From Devosia sp. Root685 (GTDB lineage Bacteria; Pseudomonadota; Alphaproteobacteria; Rhizobiales; Devosiaceae): DNA of 64,000 nucleotides. The translations under genes were made by a program, and so were the position numbers. The notes under the pieces were generated by a model. The model had not been told where the DNA came from. It made no database searches and saw only the letters and a program-made list of their open reading frames with translations. Positions 53,111 to 60,890 of the stretch are shown in pieces; the stretch's first letter is position 1, and every line of letters begins with the position of its first letter. The stretch lies in NCBI RefSeq assembly GCF_001427875.1, contig NZ_LMHK01000001.1, forward strand, positions 498,871 to 562,870, in the 5' to 3' direction.

Positions 53111-54733
53111 ATGCGGGCGCCCATCGGGTTTCGCATCTCCAACCGCCGGAAATCGCTGAAGATTTCGCAGGCCGCACTGGCGCGGCTGATCGGCATTTCG
53201 CCGAGCTATCTCAATCTGATCGAAAACAACAAACGCGACATCGGCGGGGCCTTGCTGCAGCGCGTGGCGCATCATCTGCAGATCGAGACGGCGGACCTGA
53301 CAGGGGATGACGAGCAGAAGCTGCTGCAGGATCTTGAGGAGGCCTATGCCGATCCGGTGGTCGAGTCGCTCGATTTTCAGCCCGATGAAAGACGGCAATT
53401 GGTAGCGCAATATCCGGCCAGTGCGGGGGCCATTGCGCGGCTGCACCGGGCCTATGCCAATGCGGTGGCGAGCGCCGACAACTATGCCGACCGGCTGCGG
53501 TCAGATCCGCTACTGAGCCAATTGCTGCACCAGATCCTTTCGGGGATCACCGCCGTGCGCTCGAGCGCAGAAATTCTGGAAGACGTGCCTGATCTTGATG
53601 AGGCGGAACGCAAGCAGTTTCTCGGGGCCATTGGGCGGGAGGCGCGGGCGCTGAGCGATGTGGCGCGCAGCCTGATCGGACAGTTCGACAGCAGCAGCCG
53701 GGTGGCAGGCAATGTTTCGGCGATGCGCGAAATCGATGATCTCATCATCGAACAGCAGAACTATTTTCCGCAATTCGAGCGGGTGGCCGAGGATTTGCGG
53801 AGGGAGTTGGATACGCGGGGCACTTTCGGGCCGGCGCTGCTGGTCGAGGAGTTGGAACGGCGCTTTGGGGTGCGGACGCAGATTGGCGGATCGTCGGGGA
53901 TAGAGGACTTTCCGGGGCAGTATCGGTTTGATGCCGGCGAGCGGGTCATGTGGCTGCAGGGTTCGACGACGCTCGCCACGCGGCAGTTCCAGCTCGCCCG
54001 GCTCCTCGGCGAACTGACCGCCGCCGATGTGATGCGCGAGACGCTCGACGCGGCTACGCTGACCAGCCCGACGACGCGGCGGTTGGCGGCGCGGGCCATG
54101 GGGTCGTACCTCGCCGGGGCGATTGTCTTTCCCTATTCGCGCTTTCTCGCCGAGGCCGAGGGGCTCGCCTATGACATCGATCAGCTCCGGCAGATTTTTA
54201 ACGGCAGTTTCGAGCAGGTGGCGCACCGGCTGGTGTCGCTGCGGCGGCCGGGCGAGGAGGGGATTCCCTTCGGGTTTCTGCGCTCGGACCCCGCGGGGCG
54301 ACTGACCAAGCACTTTCCGCTGCCGGGGCTGCTGCTGCCCAATTCGGGACATGCCTGTCCGCTCTGGTCGATCTATGGCGCATTCCGGCAGCCGGAAACG
54401 CTGTTGCGGCAGGTGGTGCGGTTTTCCGATGGGTCGCGCTATCTGTTCCTCGCGCGGTCGCTGCAAAGGCGGCCGGGGTCCTATCGTGAACCGGCGACGC
54501 ATATTTCGATCATGCTGGCCTGCGATGTGCTCCATGCCGACCGGACGGTCTATGCTTCGGGGCTCGATCTCGACGATCGCGAGGCCGATGTGCCGGTCGG
54601 GCCGACCTGCCGGCTCTGTACGCGGCGGGACTGTCCGGCGCGGCAGGAGGAGATGCTCACCCCTGATGGTCCGCGTTCGGTAACGCGCCTGCCGTTGATC
54701 CCGCAAGAATTCGGCCTTGGCGATTCCGGCTGA
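53111..54733 (+). CDS. XRE/ScfR-type regulator with a histidine-kinase DHp-like middle
   Basis: A 540-residue regulator. Residues 5-60 are a Cro/CI helix-turn-helix (SLKISQAALARLIGISPSYL). Residues about 136-191 (HQILSGITAVRSSAEIL ...) align with a kinase dimerisation/phosphoacceptor helix pair, with His140 at the phosphoacceptor position. Residues about 240-310 resemble the IrrE-like (M78) domain, but the HExxH site is lost (LARLLGEL). The C-terminal part matches the short-chain fatty acyl-CoA regulator domain and ends with Cys500, Cys503 and Cys508. RamB, an acetate-metabolism regulator, is a known relative. GGAGG precedes the ATG. It heads an operon with a receiver, a small membrane protein and a symporter-kinase. 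Confidence 0.88.
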   Translation: MRAPIGFRISNRRKSLKISQAALARLIGISPSYLNLIENNKRDIGGALLQRVAHHLQIETADLTGDDEQKLLQDLEEAYADPVVESLDFQPDERRQLVAQYPASAGAIARLHRAYANAVASADNYADRLRSDPLLSQLLHQILSGITAVRSSAEILEDVPDLDEAERKQFLGAIGREARALSDVARSLIGQFDSSSRVAGNVSAMREIDDLIIEQQNYFPQFERVAEDLRRELDTRGTFGPALLVEELERRFGVRTQIGGSSGIEDFPGQYRFDAGERVMWLQGSTTLATRQFQLARLLGELTAADVMRETLDAATLTSPTTRRLAARAMGSYLAGAIVFPYSRFLAEAEGLAYDIDQLRQIFNGSFEQVAHRLVSLRRPGEEGIPFGFLRSDPAGRLTKHFPLPGLLLPNSGHACPLWSIYGAFRQPETLLRQVVRFSDGSRYLFLARSLQRRPGSYREPATHISIMLACDVLHADRTVYASGLDLDDREADVPVGPTCRLCTRRDCPARQEEMLTPDGPRSVTRLPLIPQEFGLGDSG

Positions 54734-54788
54734 TTGGGTTTTAGTGTGCGCGTCTGCGGAGGGGAGACCGCGGGCACTGGGGGGAGAT

Positions 54789-55172
54789 TTGGCTATTGAT
54801 ATCCTGATTGCCGAGGACGAGCCGTCTATTCTGGAATCGCTGGATTTTATCCTTCGGCGTGCCGGCTGGACTATTAGCTCGGTGACTGATGGCGATGCCG
54901 TGCTGGAGGGCGTGCGGCGTCTCAAGCCGCGGATGCTGGTGCTCGACGTCATGCTGCCCAAGCGCAGCGGGTTCGATATTCTGAAGCACCTGCGGGCCGA
55001 TGCGGAGACGGTGAACCTGCCCGTCCTGATCCTGACGGCCAAAGGCCAGCAGCAGGATCGGCGCATCGCCGAAGAGCTTGGCGCCAATGGGTTTGTCACA
55101 AAACCCTATTCGAATGCCGAGGTGGTGGGCGCGGTGCGGCACCTGTTGGGCGAAGATGCCGGAGCGGCGTAA
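54789..55172 (+). CDS. single-domain response regulator (receiver only)
   Basis: A 127-residue receiver with nothing after it: acidic pair in ILIAEDEPS (Glu9, Asp10), phospho-acceptor Asp53 in VLDVMLP, Thr in LTAKG and Lys in VTKPY. There is no output domain, so it must act by phosphotransfer or by protein contact. The TTG at 54789 starts the fold correctly and follows a GGGGGGAG tract, though the spacing is short; a GTG at 54744 is an alternative. It lies 55 bases after the XRE/ScfR gene and overlaps the next gene by 17 bases. Confidence 0.9.
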   Translation: MAIDILIAEDEPSILESLDFILRRAGWTISSVTDGDAVLEGVRRLKPRMLVLDVMLPKRSGFDILKHLRADAETVNLPVLILTAKGQQQDRRIAEELGANGFVTKPYSNAEVVGAVRHLLGEDAGAA

Positions 55173-55389
55173 GATTGTCGGCGGCATGTTCCTGCTGACG
55201 ACGGCCGGCCTGTTGCTGCTGGTGCCGCCGCTGGTGCACATCTTCAATCACGATTTCACCGTCTTCGGCGTGCCGCAGATCGTCTTTTATCTGTTCGGCG
55301 TGTGGCTGGCGCTGATTGTGGGGACCGCCGTGCTAACGAGCCGGCTGCCTCCCGAGCGGCCAGCCAATGGCGAGGAGGGCGAGAGCTAG
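55156..55389 (+). CDS. small two-helix membrane protein, symporter partner
   Basis: A 77-residue protein with two hydrophobic helices (about 10-31 and 44-67) and short charged ends. Small two-helix proteins of this kind (DUF485 or DUF4212 types) accompany sodium/solute symporters, as YjcH does ActP. The next gene starts directly after its stop with a symporter domain. The start at 55156 lies inside the receiver gene; an ATG at 55186 is an alternative. The family assignment is by context. Confidence 0.7.
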   Translation: MPERRKIVGGMFLLTTAGLLLLVPPLVHIFNHDFTVFGVPQIVFYLFGVWLALIVGTAVLTSRLPPERPANGEEGES

Positions 55390-58092
55390 ATGCTGTCGGC
55401 CGATTTCGTTATCGCGACCGCCGTGGCCTATGTCGGCCTGCTCTTCGTGCTGGCCTATTTTGGCGACCGGCGGGCGCGGGCGAAGCCGAAATCATGGCTC
55501 AACTCTCCCGCGGTCTACACCCTGTCGATCTCGGTCTATTGCACCAGTTGGACCTTTTACGGTGCCGTGGGAAATGCTGCCCGTAGTGGATTGGAATTCC
55601 TTACGATTTACCTTGGTCCGACAATCGTTTTTGTGGGCTGGTATTTCCTGCTGCGCCGCCTTGTGCGGATCAGCCATCTCTATCGCATCACGTCCGTGGC
55701 GGACCTTTTGTCCTCCCGTTTCGGCAAGTCGAGCCGGCTGGGTGTGCTCGTCACCTGCATCGCCGTGATCGGCATTGCGCCCTATATCGCGCTGCAATTG
55801 AAGGCGGTCACCTCGTCGATCCAGGCCGTCGCCGGATCGTCGGAATTCGGGCAGGGAAGCCTCAAGGGCATTGACGATGTCGGGCTGGCGCTGGGCGTCG
55901 CTGCCGGCATGGCGCTGTTCACCATCCTTTTCGGCACGCGGCATGTGGATGCCAAGGAGCAGCATCACGGCGTCGTCGCGGCCATCGCCTTTGAAGCCGT
56001 CGTAAAGCTGACGGCTCTGGTGGCCGTGGGCGTCTTCGTCGTCTTCATCGGGGGCGGGTTCGAAGGGATTTTCAGCCAGGCGGCGGCTAAGGGTATCGTC
56101 ATGGATACCGCCGTAAGCTTTGATAGCCGCTGGCTGACGACGCTGGCGCTGTCGATTGCCGCCATCGTCTGCCTGCCGCGGCAGTTTCAGGTGACGGTGG
56201 TCGAGAATTCCGACGAGAACCACCTGCGCATCGCCGGTTGGGCATTCCCGGCCTATATGCTCCTGATGAGCATCTTCATCCTGCCCATCGCCATTTATGG
56301 GCTGACGGTGATGCCGGAGGGCTCTAATCCCGACATGTTCGCGCTGACCCTGCCTTTGGCGGCGGGACAAAACGGGCTGGCGCTTTTTGCGTTCATCGGG
56401 GGCTTTTCGTCGGCGACGTCGATGATCATTCTTGAATCCATCGCGCTCTCGATCATGGTGTCGAACCACATCATCATGCCGCTAGTGCTGCGTTTCAGCC
56501 CGCCGCAATATGGGGACGGGCAGGGGGTGAGCCGGGTGCTACTGGTGGCGCGGCGGTTTTCGATCATGCTCATCCTGTCGCTCGGTTTTTTCTACTTTTT
56601 CTTCACGCGAGACTCCGACGCGCTGGCGCCGATCGGGCTGATTTCCTTCACCGCCATCGCGCAGTTTTTTCCGGCCTTGCTGGCGGCGATTTTCTGGAAG
56701 GACGCTTCGCTTAAGGCCGTGTCGATGGCCATATTTCTGGGCTTTGTCTTTTGGGCCTGGTGCTGTTTCCTGCCCTCGTTCGATTCCGTGTCGCCGGCGG
56801 TTTCGCTGCTGTTGCAGGAGGGGCCCTGGGGCATTTCCTGGCTGCGGCCAGAGGCCATGTTCGGGCTCGAAGGCTGGGATCCGCTGGCCCATGCCGCGTT
56901 CTGGAGCCTTTCGGTCAATATTCTCACGCTGACGCTGGGTTCACTGGTGACGACGCCATCGGCGCTGGAGCGCATTCAGGCGACGGCCTTTGTCGATGTG
57001 TTCCGCCGCTCGAACCTGCCTCAGCGCAATTTTGCGCCGGGGTCGGCCACCGCCAACGATCTATATTTCGTTGCCGAGCGCGTGCTAGGCGAGCAGCGAG
57101 CGGCGGCGTTGTTTGAATCGGCGGCGCGCGATAGCGGGGTTGATCCCATCGGGTTCGAGCCGACGCCGGAATTCGTCGGGCGGCTGGAGCGCGAATTGGC
57201 GGGCTCGATCGGCGCGGCTTCGGCCCATGTCATGCTCTCGAAAGTGGTGGCCGGCAGCGATGTGTCGCTCGAAGAGATGATGCAGATGGCTGACGAGACC
57301 CAGCAGGTCATCGTCTATTCCCAGGAGCTGGAGAAAACCTCGGCAGAACTGCGGCTTACCGCGCAAAAGCTCGAAGACGCCAATGTTCAGCTGCGCGAAC
57401 TCGATAGCCAGAAGGACGAATTCCTGAGCCAGGTGAGCCACGAAGTGCGCACGCCGATGACCTCCATCCGCTCATTCTCTGAAATCCTGCTCGATGGCCA
57501 CGCGCTTGATGACACGCAGCGCCAGCGTTTCGTATCGACCATTCATCAGGAAAGCTTGCGGCTGACCAAGCTGCTCGACGAAATCCTCGACCTCTCGGCG
57601 CTGGAGCGGGGCGAGCGTAATTGGCAGAGCGGACCTGTCGATGCCGATGCGGCGCTCGACCGGGCGCTTTCGGTCTGCGACGCACTTCTGCGGCAGAAGG
57701 GTATGCGCGTCGATCACGGCGAACGCGCCGGGCGCACCATGGTCGAGGGCGATCCGGACAGGTTGTGCCAGGTGTTCATCAATCTCATTTCCAACGCGGT
57801 GAAATACAATGACGCCGCCGAGCCGGTGGTGCGGATCACCTCGGCGCTGAAATCGGGCAATTTCGTCGTGGAAGTGGCCGATAATGGTCCCGGCATTGGT
57901 AAGGGCGAGCGCCAGCTGATCTTTGAAAAATTCTCGCGGGGGCGAACGGGCGCCATCGATCAGACCGGCGCCGGGCTGGGACTGGCCATCAGCCGCCAGA
58001 TCGTCAAGCGCATGAAGGGTACGCTGGACCTTGCGCCGAGCCCCTTGCCGGGCGCCTGCTTCAGGCTGCGATTGCCGGTTATTCGGGGTTGA
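55390..58092 (+). CDS. sodium/solute symporter-linked sensor histidine kinase (CrbS/CbrA-like)
   Basis: A 900-residue fusion. Residues 1 to about 535 form an SSS-type transporter with about 13 helices. An STAC-like linker (about 535-600: LYFVAERVLGEQRAAALFES) and a coiled coil follow. The kinase core is complete: H-box SQVSHEVRTPMTSIRS with His684, N-box NLISNAVKYND (about 797), G1 VADNGPGIG and G2 TGAGLGLAIS. Relatives such as CrbS and CbrA sense or import carboxylates or histidine. It likely phosphorylates the receiver encoded two genes upstream. No PAS domain is visible. Confidence 0.93.
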   Translation: MLSADFVIATAVAYVGLLFVLAYFGDRRARAKPKSWLNSPAVYTLSISVYCTSWTFYGAVGNAARSGLEFLTIYLGPTIVFVGWYFLLRRLVRISHLYRITSVADLLSSRFGKSSRLGVLVTCIAVIGIAPYIALQLKAVTSSIQAVAGSSEFGQGSLKGIDDVGLALGVAAGMALFTILFGTRHVDAKEQHHGVVAAIAFEAVVKLTALVAVGVFVVFIGGGFEGIFSQAAAKGIVMDTAVSFDSRWLTTLALSIAAIVCLPRQFQVTVVENSDENHLRIAGWAFPAYMLLMSIFILPIAIYGLTVMPEGSNPDMFALTLPLAAGQNGLALFAFIGGFSSATSMIILESIALSIMVSNHIIMPLVLRFSPPQYGDGQGVSRVLLVARRFSIMLILSLGFFYFFFTRDSDALAPIGLISFTAIAQFFPALLAAIFWKDASLKAVSMAIFLGFVFWAWCCFLPSFDSVSPAVSLLLQEGPWGISWLRPEAMFGLEGWDPLAHAAFWSLSVNILTLTLGSLVTTPSALERIQATAFVDVFRRSNLPQRNFAPGSATANDLYFVAERVLGEQRAAALFESAARDSGVDPIGFEPTPEFVGRLERELAGSIGAASAHVMLSKVVAGSDVSLEEMMQMADETQQVIVYSQELEKTSAELRLTAQKLEDANVQLRELDSQKDEFLSQVSHEVRTPMTSIRSFSEILLDGHALDDTQRQRFVSTIHQESLRLTKLLDEILDLSALERGERNWQSGPVDADAALDRALSVCDALLRQKGMRVDHGERAGRTMVEGDPDRLCQVFINLISNAVKYNDAAEPVVRITSALKSGNFVVEVADNGPGIGKGERQLIFEKFSRGRTGAIDQTGAGLGLAISRQIVKRMKGTLDLAPSPLPGACFRLRLPVIRG

Positions 58093-58140
58093 AGCGTTCT
58101 GTTGGTCGATACTTTTTGGGCGTCCTGGCACCCGACGACT

Positions 58141-58211
58141 GTCATCCCGGCGCAGGCCGGGACCCATCTCGAGATCTCAGGATGGGCCCCGGGTCGAGCC
58201 CGGGGTGACAT
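58141..58211 (+). repeat. dispersed palindromic repeat family A, copy 3
   Basis: GTCATCCCGGCGCAGGCCGG and CCCCGGGTCGAGCCCGGGGT flank a GAGATCTCAGG core. It lies between the convergent ends of the symporter-kinase and ion-channel genes and may end both transcripts. Confidence 0.82.
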
Positions 58212-58240
58212 CGAATTTTGGAAGGCAACGGAGGGACGCC

Positions 58241-59035
58241 TTACCCTTCACCCTCGTCCGGGATGTTCAGAATATGGCCGCAGGCCTTGCAGTGGACGGC
58301 GTCGGGTTCGTGCTTGGCAAGGCCGCATTGGGGGCAGGGGAAGTGTACCTTGGCGGGCCGGAAGATCAGTTGCGCCAGGCGCACGAAGAGTGAAATGCCC
58401 ATCAGCATGACCGCTATGGAAACGAGCTTGCCGAAAGTGCCGGGCAGGGTGATGTCACCAAAACCGGTCGTGGTCATGGTGGCGACGGTGAAATAGAGCG
58501 CATCGACATAGCCGCCGATCCCGCCCTCGCTATCGGCGAAGGCGGTGTAGACAAAGCCCGTGACCACGAAGACGAATACCAGGAGATTGAGCACCGCCTG
58601 AATGGTTTCCTTGTAGGCGCCGAGCCGGTGCTTGATCAGCGGCCGCCAGATGATGGTGGATTTGCTGATCGTCCAGAGGCGCAGAATGCGCAGGAAGCCG
58701 AGGTTAAACAGCCAGGTTGGCGCCAACAGCGTGATCAGGATGAAGATGTCGATGACAACGGGAAGCTGCCGCAACCAGCGCACGATGTCGGTGGAGGCCA
58801 GGGCGCGCGCGACGAGCTCGATAAACAGCAAGGCGGCGATCGAATAGTCGATCCAGAGAAAATATTCGCGCCCCTTGAGCAGCGGACTGGCGATGAAAAA
58901 GGCGATGATCGACAGGTCAACGATCAGCACCGCGGCCTGGAAGCGGAGGGCGAAGGGCGCCTGGGAGTGGTAGAGAATGCGCAGCCGCTTGCGTAGCCGC
59001 GCCAACCATAGGGGTCCGTCGGCCTTTTCGTTCAC
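58241..59035 (-). CDS. voltage-gated-type potassium channel with C-terminal zinc ribbon
   Basis: A 264-residue six-helix channel. S1-S4 lie at about 33-125, with an S4-like FLRILRLW segment. The pore loop has the selectivity filter TTTGFGD (188-194), and S6 is at about 203-225. The short cytoplasmic C-terminus has CPQC and CKAC (Cys234, 237, 249, 252), a zinc-ribbon pattern in place of the usual RCK or cyclic-nucleotide domain. The start is GTG. It is a single gene. Confidence 0.88.
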   Translation of the reverse strand: MNEKADGPLWLARLRKRLRILYHSQAPFALRFQAAVLIVDLSIIAFFIASPLLKGREYFLWIDYSIAALLFIELVARALASTDIVRWLRQLPVVIDIFILITLLAPTWLFNLGFLRILRLWTISKSTIIWRPLIKHRLGAYKETIQAVLNLLVFVFVVTGFVYTAFADSEGGIGGYVDALYFTVATMTTTGFGDITLPGTFGKLVSIAVMLMGISLFVRLAQLIFRPAKVHFPCPQCGLAKHEPDAVHCKACGHILNIPDEGEG

Positions 59036-59092
59036 TTCCGGTTCTGTTGAAGTCAGAGCCCGTTACCTCGCGTTGTGCGCTTCATGCCCTGG

Positions 59093-59869
59093 CTAGTTCT
59101 TTCCCGGCGTGACACGCGTCGTGGTCGTCGTCGTCGTGGTCGGCGTTGACGGGTCGCCGCCGCCCGGCGTGGTCAATGTTTCAGGAACACCCTGCTCCTG
59201 CCGCGGTTCCGTGCACTTGCCGGCGCCGCTGACGCGGAATTCGCCGAGGAGCGGGGTCTGGAAGCGGGCATAGCGGAAGGCGCCGCTCAGTTGCGGGTGG
59301 AGGGGGTCGCGGTGGTTGATCAATTGGGACACGCTGGCGTCGACCGTGCCGAGATCGCAGCGCGAAATCAGTTCCTGACATTGGCCGGAGGTGGAGCAGA
59401 GGCGCACCGCGCCTTCGTAAAGCATCAGGTCGGTGCGCGGGCGGCTGACGTTGAAATCGAACTTGGTGCCGCGCACGGCAATGGAAGCAGTGGGTGTCGT
59501 GATCGAATAGGCCGATTTCGGACTATGGCCCGAAATGAAGCGGAAGCTTCCGGCCAGCGCATTGATGGCGAATTTGTCGGCGGTCTGGCCGTTGAAGAGA
59601 TAGGCTTCAATGACGAGGGCGCTGCCGGGCCCCACGACCAGCCGCGTCTGATCGGAAAAGACGATCTGCACCTGGCCGGAAGGGCCGGTAACGACCTGTT
59701 CGCCCAGCGAAATATCGGCGCCGACGGCCAGAATGCGGTCGGTTCCGGAGAAGCGCACCAGCGCATCGGGATCGACACCAACCGCGCGGCCCTCGGCCGC
59801 CTGAGCCGAACCGGCGAACAACAGGCTGGCGCAAAAAAGAACGGCAGCATTCAAGGCAAGTCGACGCAT
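59093..59869 (-). CDS. secreted FecR-domain protein
   Basis: A 258-residue exported protein. It has a signal peptide (MRRLALNAAVLFCASLLFAG, cleavage near AQA-AEG, residue 25). A FecR domain (about 35-150) has ISLGEQVVTGPSGQVQIVF, and SITTPTASIAVRGTKFDFNV. Four Cys follow, in RLCSTSGQC, SRCDLG and GAGKC. The tail is a run of eight Thr. There is no FecI sigma factor or TonB receptor nearby, so it belongs to the stand-alone periplasmic FecR group of unknown role. GGAG lies upstream of the ATG. Confidence 0.85.
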   Translation of the reverse strand: MRRLALNAAVLFCASLLFAGSAQAAEGRAVGVDPDALVRFSGTDRILAVGADISLGEQVVTGPSGQVQIVFSDQTRLVVGPGSALVIEAYLFNGQTADKFAINALAGSFRFISGHSPKSAYSITTPTASIAVRGTKFDFNVSRPRTDLMLYEGAVRLCSTSGQCQELISRCDLGTVDASVSQLINHRDPLHPQLSGAFRYARFQTPLLGEFRVSGAGKCTEPRQEQGVPETLTTPGGGDPSTPTTTTTTTTRVTPGKN

Positions 59870-60057
59870 GACGTTCTCCGCGCTGGAACAACTTTCAACT
59901 ACGCCGGGATCTCCCGCTATAGGCAACCTATAGCAAGCGGCGCACAAGATGGAAACTTGACCATCCCGCCTGAACCGGGCCTGAAGGTTGCCGCCAGGAA
60001 GATGTCGCGCTATGAGCAGCGCCACCCAAGCGTCGGCCGACCGGCAGAAGGAAAACA

Positions 60058-60801
60058 ATGAAGCTGGCATTCGTCATCCCCGCCTATAACGAAGAGGCGC
60101 TGGTCGGAAAGTGCCTGGAATCGGTGCTCGCCGAAATCCAGCGGTCCGGCGTGCCGGCCGACGTGATCCTGGTCAACAATGCTTCGACCGATCGCACCGG
60201 CGAAATCGCCCGCAGCTTTGCCGGGGTGCGCGTGGTGGATGAGCCCAAGAAGGGGCTGGTCAACGCGCGCGATGCCGGCTTTGCCGCAAGCGAAGGCTTT
60301 GACCTGATCGCCAATATCGACAGCGACACCCTGGTGCCGGAAGGCTGGCTGACGACGGTGATGAAGGAGTTCAACAAGGACTCCAAGCTCGTCTGCCTCA
60401 GCGGCCCCTATATCTACTATGATATGGCGCCCCATAATCGCCTGATGATCTCGGGTTTTTACGGGCTGACCTATCTCATTTACCTGCTCAACCGCTTCGT
60501 GCTGCGCGTCGGCTCGGTAGTGCAGGGCGGCAATTTCGTCTTCAAGCGCGATGCCTGGGTCAAGGTGGGCGGCTATGACCGAACCATCGAATTCTTCGGC
60601 GAAGACACCGATGTCGCCGTACGCCTGTCGCGCGTCGGCGGGGTCAAATGGACCTATGCGCTCAAGATGAAGACCTCGGGCCGCCGGCTCGAAAAGGAAG
60701 GCGTGTTCAAGACCGCGGCGACCTATACGCTCAACTTCTTCTGGGTCACCTTCCGCGGCAAGCCGGCGACGATGGACTACAAGGACGTTCGCAAGGATTG
60801 A
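60058..60801 (+). CDS. family 2 glycosyltransferase
   Basis: A 247-residue GT-A enzyme: start LAFVIPAYNEEALVGKCLES, nucleotide-sugar contact VNNASTDRT, DxD-type metal motif in ANIDSDTLVP, and acceptor region VQGGNFVFKRDAW with FFGEDTDVAVRL (ED motif). There is one hydrophobic patch (about 137-155) but no clear membrane anchor. It transfers a sugar to an unknown lipid or polysaccharide acceptor. AAGGA lies before the ATG. It is divergent from the FecR gene. Confidence 0.9.
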   Translation: MKLAFVIPAYNEEALVGKCLESVLAEIQRSGVPADVILVNNASTDRTGEIARSFAGVRVVDEPKKGLVNARDAGFAASEGFDLIANIDSDTLVPEGWLTTVMKEFNKDSKLVCLSGPYIYYDMAPHNRLMISGFYGLTYLIYLLNRFVLRVGSVVQGGNFVFKRDAWVKVGGYDRTIEFFGEDTDVAVRLSRVGGVKWTYALKMKTSGRRLEKEGVFKTAATYTLNFFWVTFRGKPATMDYKDVRKD

Positions 60802-60859
60802 TCGCCCGGTTTTCCGGTAGTTCTCTACATTTTGAAGAATCACCCATAGGATCGATTCT

Positions 60860-60876
60860 GGCCGCATGATGCGGCC
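60860..60876 (+). promoter_or_regulatory. short perfect hairpin just upstream of fliK
   Basis: GGCCGCAT and ATGCGGCC arms surround one central base, giving a GGCCGC/GCGGCC stem as RNA. It ends 14 bases before the fliK start and has no T-run, so it is more likely a translation-control or processing site than a terminator. Confidence 0.35.
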
Positions 60877-60890
60877 GGGATTGGCTGTGG

